Below, in pieces: positions 10,501-21,344 of a stretch of DNA of 64,000 nt. The DNA lies in contig NC_066843.1 in NCBI RefSeq assembly GCF_001640805.2, positions 3,222,380 through 3,286,379 on the forward strand, written 5' to 3'. Position 1 is the stretch's first letter. Each line of letters starts with the position of its first letter. Position numbers and translations under genes: made by a program. A model generated the notes under the pieces. The model made no database searches. It saw nothing but the letters and a program-made list of their open reading frames with translations, and had not been told where the DNA came from. This DNA comes from Lates calcarifer (Eukaryota > Chordata > Actinopteri > Centropomidae).

Positions 10501-11164
10501 TCACAAACTGCAGCCTCCTCTTACAAATGAAAAGTTGGATTCATCAGGCAATAAAATGCACTGCTGCTTAATTCCATTCTGCTGTGATCGGCAGCTGCTG
10601 CGGTTTCAGTGTGTTTTCACTGATGAAAAAGTAATTTTGCCAATCACATAAAAAAATAAATGAGTGTGCTCTTCAGTGGGAAGCTTTGTTTTTCTGTGAC
10701 CTAAATAATGTTTCAGAGGCTTTTCCTCTCTTTAAAAAAAACACAGTGCTGGGAGAAACTCCTGAGAAGCAGGACGAGGTCTGAAACAAAGAAAATGTTT
10801 TAGCTAAAAAAGTAAATAAAGTGTCTCAACTCAAGCATGCTCACACTGGAGTATGGAAACATGCAGAGCACTATAAGTACTTAGACTACTTGAAAATGGC
10901 GGCCAAAGAAGGAGGACATGTTGTCGGTGCTGATGGCGGTGTAAATTAAATGTCGCATGAAAAAGGGGGCACACACAGAAAAGTCAAATGTTCACTTTTG
11001 AGTCAAGTGAGCAAACAGTCAGTTGAGATTTTGACGGGCGACGATCAGGGTCACATGTTGCGACTGTCATTTCCAGTCAGTGCACGACGGCATTTACCAT
11101 GTCACTTCTACAAGTATTTAGTCATGAAGAAAAAAACGTTTCTGACCTGATGGCACTCGATAAA

Positions 11165-11290
11165 AAAAGTCATCAACATCATTAGGATTCATCATCTGAG
11201 AACCATACACGTCTGCACAAAGTTTGGCGATGACGACCCAAATCATTTTTTATGTATTTCAGTCTGGAAGTGGTGGATGAAGCAGCTGAC
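11165..11290 (+). repeat. dispersed fish repeat, short copy
   Basis: ATCATTAGGATTCATCATCTG, AGAACCATACACGTCTGCACAAAG and GTATTTCAGTCTGGAAGTGGTGGA match the order of the long copy at 41730. Confidence 0.5.
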
Positions 11291-13064
11291 CAACTATCAG
11301 AACCACAGAGTCCTGCTTTGGTCTTCACAGACAGAGTGAGGTAAGTTAAGACATGGCAGAGGACATCTTTTTGTCTCGCCTGCTTTGGTCCCCTGATGCT
11401 TGGAGAGAAAAAAACAAAAACACAATACATGTCTCTTTTCACCCATTTGTAAACAGGGGATGCCTTTCTTCCTTCACCCAAGCTCTTCATCCCGCTCTCC
11501 TGTCCCTTCAGAGTGCCCTTCACTGTCTGACCTCCAGATGGAGACACCACAGGGGAGAGAGGGTGATAGAAAGAAAATTAAAAAGTACAGGGGGGTTAGC
11601 AATACAGTGATGAATAGAAAGCGAGGGAGGGATGCAGAGATGGTCAGGAGATGCGGCCAAATATAGAGAAATGAAAGGAGGGATAGGTGAGATATTACAT
11701 GTAGAGATAAAGGCTGTGAAAGTAGGCCTGTGTGAGGGCGGCTCTGAGTCAGCTCTGCCTGCCTGGCCAAACAAACAGTCCCGGGCTCCGTCTATGCTGC
11801 AGTACACACCAGCTTTAATTATCCATGATGTGTGTGTGTGTGTGTGTGTGTGCACAAACATACATGTGTGAGTTTGCGTGGCTGCTTGCATGAAATGTCA
11901 CCGTTGATGAAAAGCATGTTAATAATAAATGATACTGTGTGCACGGCCCGAGAGGGAGGGGGGTGAAGAGAAAGGCCTAACAGAGAAAGCTGAGGAGTCT
12001 TAAAGAATCATGACGAGCGATACAAGAGAGAAAGAGCGAGAGAAAAGGCAGAGATTTCACGTAAATAATACATGTGATTGATAATGGCTTTATTTCTATG
12101 TAAATAATTCTCTCTTTGCTCAGTCCAAGTCCTGGACACTGAAATGAGTTTGCCTCAAAGCGACACGGCTGCTCGCCATGATGCAGATGCAAGGCATTAA
12201 AGGGAATGACATTATATTAGTCTGACTTAATGAGAAGAAGTCACACGCCCCAAAGTCAATACAGGAGAGTTTATCCGCTCTTGTGAGTCAACATCACCTC
12301 CCAGAGGAACCAGCAGAGTGTCGGTTTCTGGGTCTGCGTTCAAAAAGCTGATATCTTAACTGTAGTCTGCTGTCAACAATGAAATGCTAAGCATGAGTAG
12401 CTGTGTGAGAGCGGATGCTGATTAAGTCACAGTAGGTGGATGACTGGATCTGTATTAACACAAAACGCATAATGACCTTCTGTTACAAGTTAAAGATCTC
12501 AGCTGCTATTCTGGGATTATTCTTGGCTCGTCCCATGGCAGACTGATACATATGCATCGGTTCAGAGAGTGTGGTCGTCAGGGGCAGCAACGTTCATCTG
12601 GTGATTTCATAAGACTGGTGTTAACACAAAGAAACTTCAGACTTAGTCATCGGGGTCGTCTGAAAGCACCTTCGCCATCACCGACAAGTTCATCTCAGCT
12701 AAAAACCGCAGCCTGGCAACGCGTACAAAGGAAGGAGCTTCCACTAAAATCCTGATGTGACAAAAATCTGTCTGTCGAAACCAACTTAGTCAAAACACAG
12801 GCGGTAAACCTCCGCCTTGAGGACGACTCCGGTATGAAAGCAAGGCGGATCAGCCTCTAGGCCCGAGGCAGCGAACCCTCACACGTCGTCGTCCCCGCCG
12901 CATGAATCACCCACAACACATCACATCACACAAATCAAAGTACCCACTGGAACTTATGAATCACAGCACATGAATCATCTTATCTGGATAGATGTGTACA
13001 GTATGTTGCCATACAAACAAATCCCCTGCCAGCATGTGCTGCGCTGTATAAACAGCGAAGCAGG

Positions 13065-13190
13065 AGGGGTCGCAGAGAAGAGGTTGTCAGTTTGAATTCC
13101 AGCCGGAGGATTAGGATGAGTTACATCACGCTCTTCAGCAAAGTACTTAACCCCTCGTTTCCTCAGTTAGACTCTCAGGGTCGTATCCAA
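13065..13190 (+). repeat. tRNA-derived SINE-like relic
   Basis: GTTTGAATTCC (13090-13100) resembles a pol III B box and is followed by AGCCGG. About 40 nt later, CAGCAAAGTACTTAACCCC matches the body motif 'caagacacttaacccc' of common fish SINEs. No clear A box or 3' tail was found. Confidence 0.4.
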
Positions 13191-13452
13191 TTCTCAGTTG
13201 AAGCAGTAACCTTCTTTTAACCTTCATTTAACCAGGATAAGTCCTCGTCCTGATGGGATATTTTCATACTTCACTCTGGTCCTAATGTCACACCGAACAG
13301 ACACAGTGCCCCTGAGCAGAAACCCCTGCCCCGTATTCATCCACGCCCCTGCTGCTTAGAGAATCTGTGCACACCACTGCTTCTTTGGATCGAACTGGCA
13401 GGTGTTCACCTCGCTGTAAATCAGTGACGGTTAGCGGCAAGGCAGCTCTTAC

Positions 13453-13528
13453 CTGGGAGCGTCAAAGCTGTCGTAGGATCCCACCGTGTAATGGCGGAAC
13501 AGCCTTTTGGCTCGTTCTCCACGGCTCT
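13453..13528 (-). CDS. shank1: shank1 coding exon 14: RLFRHYTVGSYDSF linker (residues 678-703)
   Basis: A 76-nt exon with acceptor GTTTCAG and donor CCCAG|GTAAGA. It encodes E-SRGERAKRLFRHYTVGS then YDSFDAP and two bases (AG) of a Ser codon. AKRLFRHYTVGSYDSFDAPS is the invariant SHANK1 linker between SH3 and PDZ. The next recognised exon begins T-GAC-TAT, so AG+T restores Ser-Asp-Tyr. The mammalian 8-residue LMDGIGPG insert between Ser and Asp was not found in the 11.5-kb intron, though a 24-nt exon could be missed by eye. Confidence 0.94.
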
Positions 13529-14456
13529 CTGAAACCAAAAACCACAGGGACTGTCAGCATGACTGTACCTGCATTTAATCTATTTGTACGGCTTATTATA
13601 CAGGTGCTGTTCAATCACTGTAAAAATCTATACCTGCAAACTACAACTGAGACCTTGGTGTATATATGTATTAGTGCAAGATAAATTAGTCAATTAAGTG
13701 ATTGACATATAAATAATCAACAACAATTTAGCTAAATTAAATGTTAATGTTAAAAAAAGCAAATACCAGCTTCTCAAATGAAGATTTGCTGTTTATGTCA
13801 CTGTCACTTGAATAGTTTTGGTTTTGGGGGAAAAAAAAGCAATTTGAAGACGTGACTTTGGACTAGGAGAAGATGTGAAGAGCTTGATTTAACCATGCTA
13901 AATACAGGGATGTTACTGTCCACACTGAAATGTCAACATCAGGTCACAATCTTAATGTGTCCAGTTTAAAAACCTGCAAAACTACAACCTCAGCCGTGCT
14001 CTGCATTTAGCACTAATTAGCAAATGTTAGCATGCTATCACATTAAACTTAGATGCTGAACATGGTAAACATCATATCTGCTAAACAACAGCATGTTCAT
14101 TTTGTCAGTGGGAGCGTGTTAACATGCTGATGTTAGCATTTACCTCAAAGCACCACTGTAAATACAGCCTGAGCTGCTCACACGGCTACAGACTTGTTTA
14201 GTTATTTTTAAATTACATTTTATTGATAAAATCAATCAAAATAACAATTCATATATGAATTAATCATTAAAATAATATTATTGGTTGCACACTTAATGTT
14301 TATAATGCTAGATTTACTACACAACTGCTACAAAACTTCTAAACTAGCTGAATATTCAGACGATGAAGAAGAATAAAGTGTGTTTTTCCCACTGAGTGTT
14401 TTTCAGGATGACCCTGCTGTGTGTGTGTGTGTGTGTGTGTGACTGGTGGTGATCAC
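13529..14456. other. intron 13 of shank1
   Basis: A/T-rich intron of 928 nt. It has a TTAGCA-rich patch at 14010-14140 (ATTAGCAAATGTTAGCATGC) typical of fish repeat debris, and a TG array at 14418-14441 about 15 nt from exon 13. No coding signal. Confidence 0.6.
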
Positions 14457-14570
14457 CTGATCGGTTGTCTTGGCTTCGAAGCATCACTTCCTCCACGCAG
14501 TCGGAGGGGAACCAGCCTGTGCGACCCCTGACCGTCCCCTCCCAGTAACCGCCCTCACCAACACTCAACA
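14457..14570 (-). CDS. shank1: shank1 coding exon 13: second half of SH3 (residues 640-678)
   Basis: A 114-nt exon with acceptor CCTCTCCAG and donor TCAG|GTGATC. It encodes VLSVGEGGYWEGTVRGRTG then WFPSDCVEEVMLRSQDNRS. The Y-W-E-G and G-W-F-P-S-D-C-V-E-E-V motifs are the standard SH3 Trp and final-strand elements. SHANK1 in mammals reads VLSIGEGGFWEGQVKGRVGWFPSDCLEEV. It ends on the first base of a Glu codon. Confidence 0.95.
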
Positions 14571-16297
14571 CTGGAGAGGTGGAGGGGGACAGGAAAGACC
14601 AGCGTGTCAAGAAATAAAGGGCAAACCCGACACACACCGACACACACACAGACACCAATGAGAAATGAACACACACAAAAAGACGACAACGTTATACAGA
14701 CGGAAAGGAAATAATGTAAACACACACACAGACATGCAAACCTCCTACGTACTCACCAAGACATACATACCTGGCGACACCTTAGACTCACTCACAAACA
14801 CACACATATTCATACCTGCAGACATTGAATACAAACATATATAGAGACCTTACACTCATGTTAGGAAATGGCCATTTTACAAACTCATCTGAAGACACTT
14901 CCTCTGGCCTGGGTACTGATGGTGTTAACGTGTAGCTCCTATCAGCTTTGAGTAATCTGTGTTTTTATTTTTTGGTGTTTGCTGTTTATTCAAAAGATGC
15001 TTATGGCAAGAGATTGAGAAATACACTCATTTTCTCTCTTGTTAGGAGTGAGATAAGAAGACTGATACCAGCAACTTAGCTTAGCTTAGCTTAGCTTAGC
15101 TTAGCACAACAGCTAAAAGCAGGTGAAAACAGCTAGCCTGGCTTTAACTGAAGATAACAACCATCTAACAACCTCTAAATCTCACTAATGAACATGTTAT
15201 ATCATGATTTTTGAAACCTGCACAGATATGAGAGTAATATTAATCTTCTTATCTCACTCTCACCAACAAAGCAAGCAAATTATCTCCCAAAAAGTCGAAC
15301 TTTTACATTAAGCGTCTGCAGCATTATTGGGAATGTTTAACATCTCCATGCTTGGGTGAGTGTGAAAAGTTTCTAGCATCACCTCTGCAGCCCAGTGCTG
15401 TTTTTTTAAAGCCTTTTAAAGCTCATTTTATTGTTTTGGTTTTTCCAGGCTGAACATGGCCTGAATGTCTGTCATCACAGGCATGCCTGTGTAACTTGTA
15501 GGAAGGAAAACAAACTGTAGCTGCACCAGATCCAAAAGAAGAGTGAATATTGGATTTACATTAGTCAGGAGGCCGTGACTAAAACTTCAGTGGGATGCTT
15601 GTGTGGCATCCTGTGTCCTCTGGATGTGTGAGCGAGCCAGTGGTATAACAGGGCTGTGTTTATTTTGATGATAGCATTAGCCATGGTGCTGTGGTCACTG
15701 GATATCTGCCATTAGTATTAGCTAATGCTAGGCAGATAACTAAATGTTCTTGGGATGCAGCAGCTGGCTTTGTGTCCAGAATACTTTATCAGTTAGCTAA
15801 ATGGTGTTAGCTTAAAAGCTGTTAATTAAATCTCACCTCTGCAACTGTTAAACCCCTGCAGTCAGCAGCTTACATATTATAAGGAACAATTTGAGGCTAT
15901 GCCAAAGCCCCGAACAGAGACAAGCTACTCCACATGTAAGCTGATGTTACACTGAATATTTTCAAGGTGTCTGTAATGTTACTTTGCATGTCACTTTTTA
16001 CAGGTGTGTTCCTGTCAAAGCTGCCTGTCTGATACACGTAGACACTCTTTTCATTTACACATTCTTGTTAAAGGGGATAAACGCCCTTGAACGCACCTCT
16101 GCAGGTGTTGTGAGAGAACAGAGCTTCACTGTGTTTCATTACAATCCAGTCATGTTAATACCAGGTGTAAACAACATGACAAACACTGACCCCCGACCAG
16201 AAACTCATGTGAAAGACAAAATGCAGTATTATACTCCAGAACACACACACACACACACACACAGATTATCATGATGGGAAAATGTACATATACTGAC
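14571..16297. other. intron 12 of shank1
   Basis: Contains CACACA-rich sequence 14625-14830, the MITE at 15010-15310, and further TTAGC-rich sequence 15670-15830. A (CA) array lies at 16241-16262. No coding signal. Confidence 0.6.
15010..15310. mobile_element. AGCTTAGC-type MITE, full-length-looking copy
   Basis: The left end GAAATACACTCATTTTCTCTC..GAGTGAGATAAGAAG and the right end CTTCTTATCTCACTCTC..GCAAATTATCTCCC are inverted repeats. Inside is a five-fold TTAGC tandem (15078-15104), followed by AACAGCTAGCCTGGCTTTAA and AACATGTTATATCATGATTT. This is a widespread non-autonomous DNA element of percomorph fishes. It has no coding capacity. Confidence 0.6.
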
Positions 16298-16446
16298 CTT
16301 TGACCCTGTCTCCCTTATTGAAGCTGATTTCTCTCTCTCCCTGTGCAGAGTGCGCTCGAGTGGCTACAAAGACTCGTCCTGGGACGGCGCTGTAGAGGCG
16401 TCTGCGCTGCCCTGCAGTTTGTACGGTGGTGGTGGCAGGAGCGGGC
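16298..16446 (-). CDS. shank1: shank1 coding exon 12: linker and first half of SH3 (residues 590-640)
   Basis: A 149-nt exon with acceptor CTCCCACTCAG and donor AAAG|GTCAGT. It encodes a PAPATTTVQTAGQRRR linker then LYSAVPGRVFVATRAHSAQG and EREISFNKGDRVK. (R)KLYSAVPGR opens the SH3 of all SHANKs, and the S-A-Q-G-E-x-E-I-S-F element is the RT loop. SHANK SH3 domains lack some consensus ligand-binding aromatics; here F and A replace the usual ALYDY-type motif, in keeping with the family. Confidence 0.94.
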
Positions 16447-16726
16447 CTGAGTGGGAGGAGGGAGAGACAGAGATTAAAGAAAAAAGTATTAAAATCCTAC
16501 ACCTGTAAGTACTTCAAATATCAGAAGTAAGAGCCTATTTCAGACTATTTTATGTTATATTTTGAACTGCTCTGTATATTGTAGGAGGTTTAATTAAATA
16601 TATATGATGTGTTATATTATATATTATTTTTTTCTACAGCCCTTTAACACTAAAACATTTTTAAGGACGTGTGTTCATCCAGTAGAAAGTTTCAAATGAG
16701 CGTACAGTGTGTTCTGCAGCACTCAC

Positions 16727-16848
16727 CCCTGTCTCCGGCTCTGCCTGCTCCGGTCCTCCTTGTCTCCGATCCTCCCTCGGGACGGGGACCGAGTCCTCGC
16801 TCCTCTGGGGCTGCTGGAGCTCCGCAGGGTACCAGTATGTTTATAACC
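16727..16848 (-). CDS. shank1: shank1 coding exon 11: Ser/Arg-rich linker (residues 550-590)
   Basis: A 122-nt exon with acceptor TTTCTCTCCCAG and donor GG|GTGAGT. It encodes GYKHTGTLRSSSSPRGARTR then SPSRGRIGDKEDRSRQSRRQ. The GTLRS(A/S)SSPRGAR(A/T)RSPSRGR segment is specific to SHANK1. The mammalian linker that follows (Gly/Pro-rich, about 40 residues) is much shorter here. Two bases carry over to the next exon to make Gly. Confidence 0.93.
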
Positions 16849-18142
16849 CTGGGAGAGAAAGAGAAGGAAGGTTATTTATATGTTGGAATATGTCAGTTAC
16901 TGTCATCTGTGTCAACTTTACTGCAACATCTTTAATTAATTAGACAAACTCTCTGACTGACTGAACCTTTAACAGCACATAATGTTCACAGATTAATATA
17001 ATTAAATGCATGTACAAATGTCTCATGAATAATCCGTCACTCACCACAATCACTTAAACAAGAAGCCTGTGACTTTATGATTTATTTCATCCCCACTGCT
17101 TCATAATAACTAAAATACATCTGGAAGGCTTGTGTGAAAAAGTGAGAAATAAGTTGTTGTAATTAGAAGTGTTCGCCACTAGAGGTTGATAAAGGTCATC
17201 CATTATGTTTTATTAACGTCCCTTCACATTTTTTAATTTGTGTAGGAATCGTTGGGATGCAGCTGTTCAAGCCTCCAGCTGTGAAATGGAAATATGGGAA
17301 TGAACTATTTCTCTCAGGTTTATAGAAAATGATGAATCTACTCTTAGCTTTTCTGTTTGAAGAATCAAATCACAGCAGGTTTGGAAGAACAATGTGACAG
17401 TACAGCACCGTGCAGAGGTGGGATTCTATCAGGACTGATGAGAGCTGCATAATAACCCTACAGGTGCGTGTAGTCGGACTTCAAATGAAAAGAGGAGAAG
17501 AAGAAAGACGAGGAGGAAGGTAGACACAGTAAACAACAACAACAACACAGAGAACAGGTGACAGCGAGTGCAGGCGCAGCAACAGGTCTACCATGACTCC
17601 AAGAGTGACTGAGTTCGAAGCGGATCATCAGGGACAAGTCACAGACACCCAAAGGCCAGGATGGAAATATAATAACGTCTCAAAGCATTTCTAATGAAAG
17701 GAGGAAACACTCAACACCTGACAGACAGTGAGTGTTAACTTTATATAACAGTATGTCCTGAAATGTTTCTGTTTGCACACTGACTATATGGAGAGGAGTG
17801 GTGTGTGTGTGTGTGTGTTGTGGTATCATATTTGGTGTCAAGCATCCTGACTACACAAACAAAGCACTATTAATGGACTAAAAGTAATTTGATAAAACGT
17901 CCCAGTCTGGATAGAAACACTCCATCATTTACTCTCCATGTTGGACAAAGCTTTTCAAAACACAGTTTCTTCAGCTTGCCAACACACACAGTGTGTCAGT
18001 TTAGTGAGGAAACATCTATTTCTACCTTGTGGATTGAAGTATTATGAATGTAGGCTCGTCCTGTGTCTCCTGTTTGCGTACTGCGTAGTATGCTGAGTTC
18101 AACGACAGTTCCACAGTCGAGACTTTAACCTCTGAACCTCAC
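16849..18142. other. intron 10 of shank1
   Basis: A/T-rich. It carries an ACAACAACAAC run at about 17533-17547 and a (GT) array at 17800-17818. Nothing else recognised. Confidence 0.55.
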
Positions 18143-18312
18143 CTGCACAGAGACGATGTTGGTCCCCGGGGCGTTGGGCACTGCCATCCAGTCCGGCAGG
18201 TTCATGCTGCTGTCGCTGTTGGCCCGCAGGAAGGGGTGAGGGTGGGGTATCGTCAGCGTCCGGGCGCTCTCCCGCCTCTGGGGAGCGTACTTTGGAGACT
18301 CCACAAAGGGAA
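18143..18312 (-). CDS. shank1: shank1 coding exon 10: post-ankyrin linker (residues 493-549)
   Basis: A 170-nt exon with acceptor CCTCCCAG and donor CAG|GTGAGG. It begins with TT to finish Val, then PFVESPKYAPQRRES, LRANSDSSMNLPDWMAVPN. PF(V/Q)ESPKYA and LRANSD(T/S)SM(A/N)LPDWM are SHANK1 landmarks; SHANK3 has PFRETPSYAKRRR instead. The region is unstructured and rich in Ser and Pro. It ends in phase 0. Confidence 0.93.
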
Positions 18313-18571
18313 CTGGGAGGTTAGAGAGAGGGGAGACGGGACGGGACAGAGGTGGACGGTGAGGGTGACAGCAGATTTTACACCTCCTCATGTCTTTATA
18401 CGTTCCATCCAAACTTTTTCAAACATGCTGCCTCCTTTTATTTTGCTCATGAAAAGATTTAAATCCCTCATGAAGATCCTGTGTGTCCAGAGCTTGGTCA
18501 AATGCTTAAACTGGAACATCACACATCTCCAGACTGGAGTGAATAATTCAGAGCAGACCTCAGCTACTCAC

Positions 18572-18638
18572 CCACATCTGTATCCCGGTGGTTCTTGATA
18601 ATTTCTCCCAGCTCAAAATGGCCGGACATGACAGCCAC
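18572..18638 (-). CDS. shank1: shank1 coding exon 9: last ankyrin repeat (residues 471-493)
   Basis: A 67-nt exon with acceptor TTTCTATCAG and donor G|GTGAGT. It encodes VAVMSGHFELGEIIKNH then RDTDV and the first base of a Val codon. Mammalian SHANK1 has VAVIAGNFELGELIRNHREQDVV. It ends the ankyrin block, whose known ligands in SHANK proteins include sharpin and alpha-fodrin. A (CA) microsatellite lies only about 10 nt upstream of the acceptor in the plus-strand sense (18647-18671). Confidence 0.94.
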
Positions 18639-19228
18639 CTGATAGAAACACACACACACACACACACACAGTTTTTAAGATACAGTAAAGTGGAAAATGA
18701 AAGCACAAAATGCAAGTGGGGTAGAAACAGGTTAATGTTTCTGTTCTGTAAGTAGCTGTTCATCATGTAGGCGCTCTATAAACATGCACAGAAATGAAAT
18801 CTACAAATGATTCACTTGATGTAACAAAACCACCTGAGCACTCTCATGTGAAAACATATCGTTGCATTCTTCCCACCACTGCACAAACGCTTCGAAAAAA
18901 ATGATGCAGGTCAGCGCACGATATCGCAAACTCTCCTGCTTCCTCTCTGTCGTCATCTCCCTGGTTTTCTCTCCTTTAACATAAACAACAAACTCACACA
19001 ACAGCATCGTCTCAGCTGGCTGTTTCTGCACCGACAGAGTTAATGTATCCAGATTAAAGAGGGAGGGGGGAGGGGGTCACACACACTCCTGCCACCTGGG
19101 ACCTGTGTGTGTGCATCGCAGCACAATAATGGTTTAAAGCGAAATTAGGCCCCGGCACTTTCTGCTACGTTAACTTAATAAAACCACACAACTAACCCAA
19201 CACACGGAATCACCCAGCCAGCCGTTAC
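18639..19228. other. intron 8 of shank1
   Basis: A (CA) array at 18647-18671 next to exon 9; otherwise unremarkable. Confidence 0.55.
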
Positions 19229-19306
19229 CTGAAAGGGGGTCTGCCCACTGTTATTCTTTGTGTCTTTATTCGCTCCCCTGTAGAGCAGAATTCGTGCACA
19301 GCTTTC
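19229..19306 (-). CDS. shank1: shank1 coding exon 8: ankyrin repeat 6 (residues 445-470)
   Basis: A 78-nt exon, phase 0 to 0, with acceptor TTTGTTTGCAG and donor CAG|GTAACG. It reads ESCARILLYRGANKDTKN then NSGQTPFQ. ILLYRGA(N/D)KD matches SHANK1 (the SHANK3 form is VLLFRGANRD). It closes repeat 6 and begins repeat 7 with QTPFQ. Confidence 0.95.
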
Positions 19307-19846
19307 CTGCAAACAAAAACAACAGTGATTAATGTGCGTTATTGTAAAATATTAATGCTATAATTACAGCTTAGTGTAGTAATGAATGCAATTTGTTCAA
19401 ATGTTGTTGGCTTTAGGAGTATGGTACTCTTCTTCTTTTCTTTTTTTCCTCGTGCTGTAATGTTACTGCAAATATGTTATAATTTCTATGAAATATCACA
19501 TGAAATTTTTTCTTTCTCTTACAAGGAAGATACCTTCATTGTGACTGGACATTAGGGTGGAGAGTGTTTTCAGGTTCAGGATGCTGAACATAAAAAGACT
19601 CATTCAGCATCTATGATCAAGTTGTTCTGTTGTGCATCCTCACAGTTTGAGCACAGACACCTGGCAGAGGAGGTCTTGATCCTCCGGCAGGATGGTGAGG
19701 GGGTCGGTGGGGTCGTTATATACGTCTTTATGTGGCTTTCACCTTCTTATACTGCATGTTTAAAGACATCAGGTGCTTTACCAGAACATTTTTTCCACTC
19801 TACAGCAGCTGATGTTTCATCTCTACAAAAAAAAAAAAAAAAGTAC
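19307..19846. other. intron 7 of shank1
   Basis: Holds the A16 run (19827-19842), which is a T16 tract 4 nt inside the intron after coding exon 7 in transcript sense. Otherwise no signal recognised. Confidence 0.6.
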
Positions 19847-19963
19847 CTTGTTGTATAAAGCACAGATGTGCAAGGCAGTGTTTCCAGAGGCATTCTGGGA
19901 AGAGGAATCCGCCCCGTAGAAGAGGAGGTGCTCCAGATGCTGCGAGTTCCCGTTCTGACAGGC
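19847..19963 (-). CDS. shank1: shank1 coding exon 7: ankyrin repeats 5-6 (residues 406-444)
   Basis: A 117-nt exon, phase 0 to 0, with acceptor TGATCATCAG and donor AAG|GTACTT. It encodes ACQNGNSQHLEHLLFYGAD then SQNASGNTALHICALYNK, one of the most conserved stretches of the family. The donor is weak downstream of GTA, and only four intron bases separate it from a run of 16 T (minus strand, 19842-19827). U-rich tracts in this position are known targets of TIA1-type factors that help weak 5' splice sites. Skipping would remove 39 residues in frame. Confidence 0.95.
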
Positions 19964-21176
19964 CTGATGATCACGAGGAAGAGATGGAAAAAGAGGGAGA
20001 GAGAGGAAGAGAGAGGAGAGAGAAGGGGCCGGAGGATGTGAGAAAAATGTGAGAAGATGTACAGGAGGGTAAAAGGTGGATTGATGTGGTTGTTTAATAA
20101 AGAGGATGAAGAGGAGACAGCGACACAGAGAGAGGGACAAGGCGACAGTTATTAAGTGACACCACATTTAATTAACACCACCTCCAAACTCAGAGAGACA
20201 GGAAACAGTGAGAGGCCAATAATAACAATAATCACAGGTAGAACAATTATAATTATCATATGGACACACACACATTCAGGCAGCATCACACACTGCAATT
20301 CAGAACTATAAACTTTTCCTCTGTGTTTTATGTTTAATTATGAGTCATACTATGGACACATTAACACTCATTTCCATTCAAATCATCATTTCCTGCTACA
20401 TTATGAGTCACTGCTGGACTACAAATATATTTAAATATATACTGTGCAGTATAAAGGTATAAAATCTCAGTATCTGTGTTAAACTTATGAGTCAAATTCC
20501 ACTCAGCACACACTCAGACAGTGTAAGATGGAGGCCATGAGTGGCTGCGAGAGCTGCAGAGACAGATGCTGATGAGGTGTGGGTGATCACACTGAGATGA
20601 AGAGGCTGATACCTTTATTTTTTATTCTATTTTTTTTCTCCTGGCCTCACCTCTCCACTTCACCGCTGGAAGATGAGGCCACAGACGCAGGATGAGTGGG
20701 ATGGAGGGTGAGAGGTGTCCGAGATGAAGGATGAGAGGCGTGGCGTTTCAGGGTATGAATGTTTTTTTTTGTTTTTTGTTTTTTGACGTAGAGACAGACG
20801 CTGTGCAGACGCAGACACTGGAACACAGAGTGCACTGGTACATTACAAAAACGATGCATCCACACTTGTGGAATACAAACAACAGAAACTAAAACCCCCA
20901 AACAGCCCGAGGCAGGACTTCTCTCTGTCGCTTTCATATCACAACCCCCAAATAGACACAAATTAGGCCACTGACCCCATTAGTTTGAAAGATTTTACCC
21001 CGAGCATCTTCTAACAGAGTTCTCCTGTTGACTTAGTGTTAAATTAACTGTACACAATAAACTCTGATTGTTATTTTCTTTAATTCTTTCATTTGTAATG
21101 TAATATTTTCACTTTTTTTATGCGAAATCTAAAAAAAAAATCCCCCTGAGAAATTAAATTCTGCACGTACACATAC
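19964..21176. other. intron 6 of shank1
   Basis: GA-rich at 19975-20035, T-rich run (minus-strand A) at 20760-20785. Minus-strand frames across it are extensions of the exon frame or simple sequence. No further exon seen. Confidence 0.55.
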
Positions 21177-21344
21177 CTGATGTGTCTCGTCCCAGCCGTT
21201 CTCGTCCCTGATGCCCAGCTTGGCGCGGTGGTAAAGCAGTGTTTCGCAGCAGGAGGTGTCGCCTCCCGTCAGCACAGTGTGGTAGAGTGGTGTCAGCCCT
21301 CGCCGGTCCTTATAGTCTGGAGACGCACCCAGAGACAGCAGGAC
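21177..21344 (-). CDS. shank1: shank1 coding exon 6: ankyrin repeats 3-4 (residues 350-405)
   Basis: A 168-nt exon, phase 0 to 0, with acceptor TCCTGCAG and donor CAG|GTATGT. It encodes VLLSLGASPDYKDRRG, LTPLYHTVLTGGDTSCCETL and LYHRAKLGIRDENGWDETHQ. SPDYKDRRGLTPL and IRDENGW are strongly conserved across SHANKs. The usual W-Q-E-I-H-Q is W-D-E-T-H-Q here, a change at two buried positions. The exon is in-frame if skipped. Confidence 0.95.

Larger units (their letters stand above)
7128..13452. other. shank1 intron 14, left (upstream) part
   Basis: Positions 7128-9000 are CpG-enriched and dominated by GA/CT tracts (see the promoter entry). From 9000 to 12500 the DNA is A/T-rich without recognised exons. 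It holds a dispersed repeat fragment (about 11165-11290), a TG array (11829-11852) and a GAGA tract (9241-9255). Positions 12790-12905 form a small CpG cluster and 13065-13190 a tRNA-SINE-like relic. The 8-residue mammalian SHANK1 insert exon was not found. Confidence 0.5.

Noticed and set aside
13090..13100. Functional tRNA gene at the B-box-like GTTTGAATTCC
   Set aside because: No cloverleaf can be drawn and there is no A box. It is better explained as a SINE relic.
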